This document shows positions 57,840 to 64,000 of a stretch of DNA of 64,000 nt, piece after piece. The first letter of the stretch is position 1. Each line of letters opens with the position of its first letter. The DNA comes from Mycobacterium sp. E3198 (lineage in GTDB: Bacteria > Actinomycetota > Actinomycetes > Mycobacteriales > Mycobacteriaceae), in contig NZ_LZIS01000027.1 of assembly GCF_001667015.1 (NCBI RefSeq), forward strand, positions 1 to 64,000, written 5' to 3'. A program made the position numbers and the translations under genes. A model generated the notes under the pieces. It had not been told where the DNA came from and ran no database searches. It was given only the letters and a program-made list of their open reading frames with translations.

Positions 57840-59076
57840 CGATCCCATCGCGACGACATCCCAACACGAACAGGAGCTGGCCTCCCTCGAGCTGATCGAG
57901 CACCCGGTCGTCAAGGCCGCCTACAAAACGGTGGCCGAGACGTGGCTGGGCCGCGCCAAGGCTTCCGACGCGATGCGCGAGCGGTTCGACGACGCGTACG
58001 CCGAAGTGATGTTCTCCGCCGCGGTGTGGTCGTCCAACCAGGACAAGCTGCGGCCCAAGGTCAGCTGCATCACCCGGCTGGCGCATCCGGTGGGGGGCCG
58101 CCGCATCCCCGGATCACGCTGGGGCATCGACAATCCCGACAGCGTCTACCGGGTGATCCCGATCTCCGGCGACGAACGCTACGAGATCCACGGCCGGGTC
58201 GGCCGGCATCGCATGACCGAGAACTACTTCACGCTGTGGGACGCGCACATGGGCACCGTCGACGTGCTCAACGGCCGCACCATGGCGGTCGATCCCGACG
58301 GCAGCTTCACCATCACCGTCGACTCCGAGCCCGCGGGCGGGCGAAAAAACCACGTGCGGACCACCCCCGAGGCCCACGAGTTCTACATCCGGGACGTCTT
58401 GCTGGACTGGGCCCGCGATGACCCCAATTATTTTGAGGTGCAACGACTCGGCGGCCCATCGCGAGCGCCCGCACGCACGCGCGACGAGCAAGCCGAGGCG
58501 ACCGCGGCGATGATGGCGTACTTCGCCGACTTCACCGGCAAGCTCAGCCACGGCGTGTACAAGATGCCGGCCAACCACTTCAACCTGGCGTGGTCGGCCG
58601 ACAAGGCCGGCGCGATGCGCAACCAGGTCTACGTGATGGGCCGCTTCGACCTCGCCCCGGACGAGGCGTTCGTCGTCGACCTCAACGACGGCGGCGCCGA
58701 ATACTTCACGGTGCCGTTGAGCAACATCTGGGGCACCACGCTGGACATCGTCGATGCCACCGGCAGCCTCAACAAGGCGCAGTCGGTTGCCAACCAGGAC
58801 GGCACGTACACCTACGTGATCTCGCCGGTCGACCCGGGCGTGGCGAATTGGATCGACTCCGACGGGCTGGCCGAGGCCATCCTGACGTTGCGCATGGCGG
58901 AGTTCGGTGGGAACGGTCCGCGCGAGGATCTCGGCGCGACCGGGCGCGTGGTCAAGCTGGACCGGCTCGACACCGAGGTGCCCCACCTGCCGCGGGTGAG
59001 CGCGCAGGAGCGGGCGGCGCAACTCGCCGACCGGCGCGCGGCGTATCTGCGGCGCCTGCCGGAAGGAACGGCCTGA
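57832..59076 (+). CDS. DUF1214-containing protein
   Basis: A 414-residue soluble protein whose C-terminal part (about 290-385) is DUF1214-like: YFTVPLSNIWGTTLDIVD, NQDGTYTYVISPVDPGVANWID. The N-terminal half is conserved with sulfotransferase-linked homologs but has no known activity. AGGAGA lies 5 bases before the ATG, which overlaps the sulfotransferase end. Its fixed place between a sulfotransferase and an SDR suggests the same pathway. Confidence 0.75.
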   Translation: MADDPIATTSQHEQELASLELIEHPVVKAAYKTVAETWLGRAKASDAMRERFDDAYAEVMFSAAVWSSNQDKLRPKVSCITRLAHPVGGRRIPGSRWGIDNPDSVYRVIPISGDERYEIHGRVGRHRMTENYFTLWDAHMGTVDVLNGRTMAVDPDGSFTITVDSEPAGGRKNHVRTTPEAHEFYIRDVLLDWARDDPNYFEVQRLGGPSRAPARTRDEQAEATAAMMAYFADFTGKLSHGVYKMPANHFNLAWSADKAGAMRNQVYVMGRFDLAPDEAFVVDLNDGGAEYFTVPLSNIWGTTLDIVDATGSLNKAQSVANQDGTYTYVISPVDPGVANWIDSDGLAEAILTLRMAEFGGNGPREDLGATGRVVKLDRLDTEVPHLPRVSAQERAAQLADRRAAYLRRLPEGTA

Positions 59077-59077
59077 G

Positions 59078-59905
59078 ATGGCGCGCTGGCTCGTCACCGG
59101 GTGCTCGACCGGCTTCGGCCGCGAAATCGCACGCGCCGCACTGGAAGCCGGCCACAGCGTGGTGGTCACCGCGCGCCGGGCCGAGGCGGTGCGGGATCTG
59201 GCCGACGAGTTCGGCGATCGCGCCGTGGCCGTCGCGCTCGACGTGACCGACGCCGCCCAGATCGCGGCCGCGGTGTCGGCGGCCGACGACGCGTTCGGCG
59301 GCATCGACGTCCTGGTCAACAACGCCGGCCACGGCTACCTGTCGGCGGTGGAAGAGGGCGAGGACGTCGAGGTGCGAAAGCTGTTCGACGTCAACTACTT
59401 CGGTGCCGTCGACATGATCAAGGCCGTGCTGCCCGCCATGCGTGCCCGCGGGTCGGGACACATCATCAACATGTCGTCGATGACCGGGCTGGTGGCCAAC
59501 CCGCCCAACGCCTACTACTCGTCAACCAAGTTCGCGCTGGAGGCGATCACCGAGGCGCTGGCCACCGAGGTGCGGCCGCTCGGCATCAAGGTGACCGCCA
59601 TCGAGCCGGGCGCCTTCCGCACCGACTGGGCGACGCGGTCGATGAAGGAGTCGGGCACCCCGATCGCCGACTACTCGGATGTGGCGGCGCGCAAGGACTT
59701 GATCAAGCAATTCGCCGATCATCTGCCGGGTGACCCCCGCAAGGTCGCCGAGGCCGTGCTCATGGTCACCAAGCTCGACGACCCGCCGCTGCGCCTGCTG
59801 CTGGGCCGCGACGTTCTCAAGGCGATGCGCGACAAGATCGCCGCGACGTCGGCGTCGATCGAACAATGGAAGGCCGTCACCAAAGACGTCAACTTCCCCG
59901 CTTAG
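59078..59905 (+). CDS. Classical short-chain dehydrogenase/reductase
   Basis: A 275-residue SDR. TGCSTGFG (7-14), VNNAGHGYLS, S134, Y147 and K151 are the catalytic and cofactor residues. The ending (RLLLGRDVLKAMRDKIA) is typical of a ketoreductase subgroup. GGAAGGA lies upstream; ATG is 1 bp after the DUF1214 stop. Last gene of the rightward operon; its stop overlaps that of the convergent oxidoreductase. Confidence 0.87.
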   Translation: MARWLVTGCSTGFGREIARAALEAGHSVVVTARRAEAVRDLADEFGDRAVAVALDVTDAAQIAAAVSAADDAFGGIDVLVNNAGHGYLSAVEEGEDVEVRKLFDVNYFGAVDMIKAVLPAMRARGSGHIINMSSMTGLVANPPNAYYSSTKFALEAITEALATEVRPLGIKVTAIEPGAFRTDWATRSMKESGTPIADYSDVAARKDLIKQFADHLPGDPRKVAEAVLMVTKLDDPPLRLLLGRDVLKAMRDKIAATSASIEQWKAVTKDVNFPA

Positions 59906-60813
59906 TCCCGGACGACGATGACCGTCTTGCCCGCGCGCCGGCCCGGTTGCCGCCCGCTCTCGAATGCCTCCCGGCCCTCCTGAAGGGGGAAGGTCCCGGC
60001 GATCTCCACGTGCAGCCGGCCGGAATCGACGAGCGCGGCCAGTTCGGTGAGCTGGTCGCGATTCGGCACGACGATGAAAAACGTTGCGGTCGCGCGGGGC
60101 TCCGACAGGGTGACCACGCGTCCACCGCGGCGCACCAATGCCAAGGACCGGTCCAAGGTCGCACCGCCAACAGTGTCGATGATGACGTCGTAGGGTCCGG
60201 TTTCCTCGAAAGCTTCGGTGCGCACGTCGATCACCCGCTCGGCGCCGAACCCGCGCAACAGCTCGCCGGCGTCGCTGCGCACGGTCGCGGTGACGCGCGC
60301 GCCCAGCGTGGCCGCCAGCTGGACCGTCAGGGCCCCGACTCCACCGGCCCCGCCGTGCACCAGCACCTCCTCCCCGGGCCGCACGGCGGCATGGTCGACC
60401 AGGGCCTGCCACGCGGTGAGCCCGGCCAACGGCAGCGCGGCGGCGGCGACGTGGGAGGCGGTCGACGGCTTGGCGGCCAGATCGGCTGCCGGCGCCGCCA
60501 CGAATTCGGCCGCCGCGCCATCACGGTCGAAGTCGATCAGCCCGTAGACCTCGTCGCCGGGTGCCAAGCCCGTGACGCCCGGCCCGATCTCAGCGACCAC
60601 GCCGGACACCTCGTGCGACGGGATCACCGGGATCCGGCTCGCGCCGTCGCGCGTCCAGGTCTCGTCCCACGTCAACTCGTCGAACGTGATGGCCGCCGCG
60701 TGCACCTCGATGAGGACCTCGCCGGCCCCGGGGGCCGGGACGGGCGCGCGCTCCACGACCAGCACCTCGGGGCCGCCCCGGCGATGCGCGCGCAGCGCCG
60801 TCATCTCGGTCAC
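59902..60813 (-). CDS. Zinc-independent quinone oxidoreductase-like (MDR) protein
   Basis: A 303-residue medium-chain reductase. The front GroES-like domain ([15 protein letters not shown]...[12 protein letters not shown]) lacks the structural-zinc cysteines, and the Rossmann motif is [16 protein letters not shown]. It uses NADPH to reduce quinones or enones. The GTG at 60813 overlaps the ung TGA by 4 bp (GTGA), pointing to co-transcription with ung; an ATG at 60804 is the alternative. Confidence 0.85.
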   Translation of the reverse strand: MTEMTALRAHRRGGPEVLVVERAPVPAPGAGEVLIEVHAAAITFDELTWDETWTRDGASRIPVIPSHEVSGVVAEIGPGVTGLAPGDEVYGLIDFDRDGAAAEFVAAPAADLAAKPSTASHVAAAALPLAGLTAWQALVDHAAVRPGEEVLVHGGAGGVGALTVQLAATLGARVTATVRSDAGELLRGFGAERVIDVRTEAFEETGPYDVIIDTVGGATLDRSLALVRRGGRVVTLSEPRATATFFIVVPNRDQLTELAALVDSGRLHVEIAGTFPLQEGREAFESGRQPGRRAGKTVIVVRD

Positions 60814-61493
60814 GGCAGCTTCCAATCGATCGGGTCGGCGCCCATCCCGGCGAGCAGCTCGTTGGCGCGGCTGAACGGGCGCGAGCCGAAGAACCCGCGG
60901 GACGCCGACAGCGGTGAGGGGTGTGGCGACTCGATCGCGACGCAGTCACCTTCGGCCAGCATCGGCTTGAGGGTGGACGCGTCGCGGCCCCACAGGATCG
61001 CCACCATCGGCTGCGAGCGTGCGACCAGCGCGCGGATGGCGCACTCGGTGACCGCTTCCCACCCCTTGCCCCGGTGCGACGCCGGGTTGCTCGGGCGCAC
61101 CGTGAGCACCCTGTTCAACAGCATCACCCCGCGCTGCGCCCAGGGCGTCAGGTCGCCGCACGAGGGAGGCGGGTAGCCGAGATCCGAGCTGTACTCGCCG
61201 AAGATGTTTTCCAGGCTGCGCGGCAGCGGGCGCACGTCCGGGGCCACCGAGAAGCTCAGGCCCACGGCGTGCCCGGGCGTCGGGTAGGGATCTTGCCCGA
61301 CGATCAAAACCCGTACCTCGTCGAACGGAAAGGTGAAGGCGCGCAACACGTTTGGTCCCGCCGGCAGGTACTGGCGCCCGGCCGCGATCTCGGCCCGCAG
61401 GAACTGGCCCAGCTGGGCGACCTGCTCGGTCACCGGCGCCAGCGCCGCCGCCCAGCCCGGCTCGACGAGCTCGCCCAGCGGGCGCGCGGTCAC
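60810..61493 (-). CDS. ung: Uracil-DNA glycosylase
   Basis: A 227-residue family 1 UDG removing uracil from DNA. Catalytic D68 in [11 protein letters not shown] and the [13 protein letters not shown] loop are complete. GTG at 61493 ([14 protein letters not shown]) overlaps the TGA of the DUF1330 gene by 4 bp and gives exactly the length of the M. tuberculosis protein. Confidence 0.97.
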   Translation of the reverse strand: MTARPLGELVEPGWAAALAPVTEQVAQLGQFLRAEIAAGRQYLPAGPNVLRAFTFPFDEVRVLIVGQDPYPTPGHAVGLSFSVAPDVRPLPRSLENIFGEYSSDLGYPPPSCGDLTPWAQRGVMLLNRVLTVRPSNPASHRGKGWEAVTECAIRALVARSQPMVAILWGRDASTLKPMLAEGDCVAIESPHPSPLSASRGFFGSRPFSRANELLAGMGADPIDWKLP

Positions 61494-61780
61494 TGCAGCC
61501 CCCGCACCAGCAGCACCACCGTGTCGGCGCCCGCGCGCCGGTCCTTCGCGATCTCCTCGTATTCGGGCGATTGCACGAACTCCCGAAACGCCGCCTCGTC
61601 GGGAAAGGACATCAGCACCACCTTCTCGCGGTCCCACCGTCCCTCGACGACGTTCGGCGATTCGTCGGCGGCCAGCAGCGTTCCGGGGTGGCGACGGAAA
61701 ACGTCCATGAACCTCGCCTGGTACCGGTCATAGGCTGCCCGGTCGGTGAATCTCAGCTGCGCGATCGCGTAGACGGTCAC
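61490..61780 (-). CDS. DUF1330 protein
   Basis: A 96-residue ferredoxin-like barrel protein ([68 protein letters not shown]), the DUF1330 pattern. Function unknown; related to monooxygenase-like small proteins. GTG start at 61780, 9 bp after thiL; coupled to ung. Confidence 0.85.
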   Translation of the reverse strand: MTVYAIAQLRFTDRAAYDRYQARFMDVFRRHPGTLLAADESPNVVEGRWDREKVVLMSFPDEAAFREFVQSPEYEEIAKDRRAGADTVVLLVRGLQ

Positions 61781-61789
61781 CGCGTCACA

Positions 61790-62752
61790 CTAATACGACT
61801 GCCACCCGGCGTAACCGCTGTACTCCGCGCCGTCGACGAGCACGCGGGCCGGCCCGGCGAGCACCGTGCCGACGACCCGCCACCCCGCCGGCGCCCGACC
61901 GGCGAAACAGGCCGCCAGGGCGTGGTCCTCGCCGCCCCCCAGCACCCACGCCAGCGGGTCGGCGGCAACGGCGGTCGCGGCCGCCGTCAGCGCGTCGCGG
62001 TCCGCGGCCAGCGCCGCGGTGGACACATCGATGCCCACCCCCGACGCCTCGGCGACGTGCCGCAGGTCGGCGACGAGGCCGTCGGAGACGTCGATCATCG
62101 CCTGCGCCCCCGCCGCCGCGGCCGCCGCGCCCTGCCCGTAGGGCGGCTGCGGCACCAGGTGCCGGCGCCGCAGTTCGTCGAAACCACCAATCCCCTTGCC
62201 CCACAGCGCATATCCGGCCGCGGAGCGGCCCAATTCACCGGTGACGGCGAGCACCGAACCGGCCTTTGCCCCCGACCGCAGCACCGGCGCGCGACCGCCG
62301 AGGTCACCCAACACGGTCACCGACAACACCCACTGCGGGCCGCCGACCAGGTCCCCGCCGACGATGCCGGCGCCGATCCGCGCCGCCTCGTCCCACATCC
62401 CGTCGACCAGCGCGTCCACCCGCGCGGCCGGCGTGTCGCCGGGCGCCGCGAAGCCGGCCACGAAGGCGGTGGGCCGCCCGCCCATCGCCTCGATGTCGGC
62501 GGCGTTCTGGGCGATCGCCTTGCGGCCGACGTCGTGCGGTGTCGACCAGTCCAGCCGAAAGTGCCGGTCCTGCACCAGCACATCGGTCGAAATCAGGGTG
62601 CGGCCGTCGCCGGCGGCCACCAGCGCCGCGTCGTCGCCGGGCCCCAGCAGCACCGCGCCGGGTTGCCGGCGGCCCCGCACCAACCGATCGATGACGGCGA
62701 ATTCGCCGATCCGTTGCAGCGTCGGGGACTCTCCCGATGTGTCGTCGCGCAC
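61790..62752 (-). CDS. thiL: Thiamine-monophosphate kinase
   Basis: A 320-residue ThiL, the last step to thiamine diphosphate. GPGDDAAL and STDVLVQDRHF bind metal and ATP, VGGDLVGG and DVSDGLVADLRHVAE complete the site. GTG start at 62752 preceded by GGAGGAGG. Divergent from the DUF3515 gene. Confidence 0.96.
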   Translation of the reverse strand: MRDDTSGESPTLQRIGEFAVIDRLVRGRRQPGAVLLGPGDDAALVAAGDGRTLISTDVLVQDRHFRLDWSTPHDVGRKAIAQNAADIEAMGGRPTAFVAGFAAPGDTPAARVDALVDGMWDEAARIGAGIVGGDLVGGPQWVLSVTVLGDLGGRAPVLRSGAKAGSVLAVTGELGRSAAGYALWGKGIGGFDELRRRHLVPQPPYGQGAAAAAAGAQAMIDVSDGLVADLRHVAEASGVGIDVSTAALAADRDALTAAATAVAADPLAWVLGGGEDHALAACFAGRAPAGWRVVGTVLAGPARVLVDGAEYSGYAGWQSY

Positions 62753-62845
62753 GCCACCTCCTCCGGCTCCTCGCGGCCGGTAAGTTGGATTCCTGCCCGC
62801 GCGAGCGGACCGCGCCAGTCTACGAGATCAGGAGGTGCGGGGGCG

Positions 62846-63406
62846 GTGGAGACCGAGCCCGATACCGACACGGGGCCCCCGCGCGCCCTACTGGCCGCCG
62901 CGGTCGCGCTGGCGGTCGTCGCGATCGGCGTGATCCTGGCCATCGCGGCGACCCGCCAGGCGCCGCCGCCACCAGTTGGCGTCCCCGCCGCCCCGGCGCC
63001 GCACGCGTCCGACGGCGCGTGCCGCTCACTGGCCGGCGCGCTGCCGCAGCGGCTCGGGGACTATCAGCGCGCCACGCTGGTGCAGCCGGCCCCCGAGGGC
63101 GCGGCGGCCTGGCGCGCCGGGTCCGGCGGCGAGCCGGTGGTGTTGCGCTGCGGGCTGGACCGACCGGCCGAGTTCGTGGTGGGGTCTCCGATCCAGATCG
63201 TCGACCGGGTGCAGTGGTTCGAGGTTCCGGCCGGTCGGCAATCCGCCGGCGACGCCGGCAGGTCCACCTGGTACGCGGTCGACCGGCCCGTGTATGTGGC
63301 CCTCACGCTGCCGTCGGGATCGGGGCCGACGCCCATCCAGCAGCTCTCCGACGTGATCGACCACACCATGGGAGCCGTGCCGATCAACCCCGCGCCCGCT
63401 GGTTAA
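62846..63406 (+). CDS. DUF3515 secreted or membrane-anchored protein (Rv2980 ortholog)
   Basis: A 186-residue protein. One membrane helix ([21 protein letters not shown]) near residues 12-32 and the DUF3515 domain outside: [21 protein letters not shown]...[32 protein letters not shown]. Two Cys probably form a disulfide. Function unknown. GTG at 62846 with AGGAGG 10 bases upstream. Its TAA overlaps the ddlA TAA. Confidence 0.85.
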   Translation: METEPDTDTGPPRALLAAAVALAVVAIGVILAIAATRQAPPPPVGVPAAPAPHASDGACRSLAGALPQRLGDYQRATLVQPAPEGAAAWRAGSGGEPVVLRCGLDRPAEFVVGSPIQIVDRVQWFEVPAGRQSAGDAGRSTWYAVDRPVYVALTLPSGSGPTPIQQLSDVIDHTMGAVPINPAPAG

Positions 63407-64000
63407 CGCAAGCCGACGCCGCGGGCCAACGCCGTCTGCACCATGGTCGCCAGCAGCGTGGGGTAGTCGACGCCGCTGGCCGCCCACATCCTCGGGTACA
63501 TCGAGATGGTGGTGAATCCCGGCATCGTGTTGATCTCGTTGATGATCGGGCCGTCCTCGGTCAGGAAGAAGTCCACCCGGGCCAGGCCCTGGCAATCGAT
63601 GGCCTTGAACGCCCGAATCGCCAACTGGCGCACCTCATCTGCCACGTCGTCGTCGACCTTCGCGGGCACGTCGAGTTCGGCCGCGTCGTCGAGGTACTTC
63701 GTCGCGAAGTCGTAGAAGGAATCCTCGCGCCCCCGCACGCCGACGACCCGGATCTCGCCCAGCGTGCTGGCTTCGACTGTGCCGTCCGGCATTTCAAGGA
63801 CCCCGCACTCCAACTCGCGACCGGTGATCGCCGCCTCGACGATCACCTTCGGATCGTGCCGCCGCGCATCGGCCACCGCCGCGGCCAGCTCGTCCCAGGT
63901 CGAGACCCGGCTGACCCCGATCGAGGAACCGCCCCGCGCAGGTTTGACGAACACGGGCAGACCGAGCCGCTCGCGCTCCTCGAGGTCCAGGGCCGACCGC
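63403..64000 (-). CDS. ddlA: D-alanine-D-alanine ligase, 5' part outside window
   Basis: The C-terminal 198 residues of an ATP-grasp ligase making D-Ala-D-Ala for peptidoglycan. It reads on from the window edge: [15 protein letters not shown] (ATP loop), [51 protein letters not shown] (metal-binding Asp, Glu, Asn). The start lies beyond base 64000. Convergent with the DUF3515 gene, 4-bp overlap of stops. Confidence 0.95.
   Translation of the reverse strand, partial: RSALDLEERERLGLPVFVKPARGGSSIGVSRVSTWDELAAAVADARRHDPKVIVEAAITGRELECGVLEMPDGTVEASTLGEIRVVGVRGREDSFYDFATKYLDDAAELDVPAKVDDDVADEVRQLAIRAFKAIDCQGLARVDFFLTEDGPIINEINTMPGFTTISMYPRMWAASGVDYPTLLATMVQTALARGVGLR

Overview
The window is chromosomal DNA of a slow-growing Mycobacterium. 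Nearly every housekeeping gene matches, in order and length, the M. tuberculosis block from Rv2891 to Rv2981c (xerC, viuB, dprA, comM, yraN, fdhD, rnhB, lepB, rplS, lppW, trmD, rimM, rpsP, dacB2, pknI, ffh, glnD-glnB-amt, ftsY, smc, mutM, rnc, sepIVA, coaD, rsmD, lipN, recG, ung, thiL, ddlA). The sequence is GC-rich and uses many GTG and some TTG starts. The large lipid (PDIM/PGL) locus that separates sepIVA from the Rv2963 permease in M. tuberculosis is missing. That would suit a relative of the M. avium complex, but the PE_PGRS-type gene would be unusual there, so I do not name a species. Comparisons with M. tuberculosis are from memory.

Layout. 1-10.5 kb: a partial M23 peptidase, then a leftward run yraN-comM-dprA and viuB-lactate monooxygenase-xerC; fdhD with an SDR-type reductase; a rightward GAF-ANTAR regulator; DUF2469 and rnhB. 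10.5-15 kb: lepB, rplS and the trmD-rimM-KH-rpsP ribosome operon, with lipoprotein gene lppW on the opposite strand. 15-21.8 kb: small secreted or NTF2-like proteins, dacB2, a TetR/amidohydrolase pair with a candidate operator, a shortened pknI and a second amidohydrolase. 21.8-26 kb: ffh, an alpha/beta hydrolase and an SF2 helicase. 26-28.7 kb: an accessory patch holding a decayed DUF899 gene, a duplicated glnD 3' end, and a PE_PGRS gene whose C-terminus is a seven-repeat YVTN beta-propeller. 28.7-33 kb: the nitrogen operon amt-glnB-glnD. 33-43 kb: ftsY, smc, acyP, osmC, a LmbE/PIG-L deacetylase flanked by two copies of a small palindromic element, mutM, rnc, DUF177 and sepIVA. 43-50 kb: the Rv2963-like permease under a palindromic CsoR/RicR-type operator, coaD, rsmD, a VKOR/DsbA disulfide pair, lipN, an aldo-keto reductase and an exported HNH nuclease. 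50-54.4 kb: recG, a full-length DAK/FakA-like kinase and rpmB. 54.4-60.8 kb: an accessory metabolic island (three SDRs including one of mycofactocin type, an NTF2-like protein, a sulfotransferase, a DUF1214 protein and a quinone-oxidoreductase-like protein). 60.8-64 kb: ung, a DUF1330 protein, thiL, a DUF3515 protein and the 3' part of ddlA.

Most of the window is core metabolism, DNA repair, protein targeting and translation. The interesting parts are where this genome departs from the M. tuberculosis order: the PE_PGRS-propeller insertion with its duplicated flank, the sulfotransferase/SDR island, the deacetylase between short direct repeats, the truncated kinase, and several clean palindromic regulatory sites. 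No tRNA, rRNA, CRISPR array or intact insertion sequence was seen.
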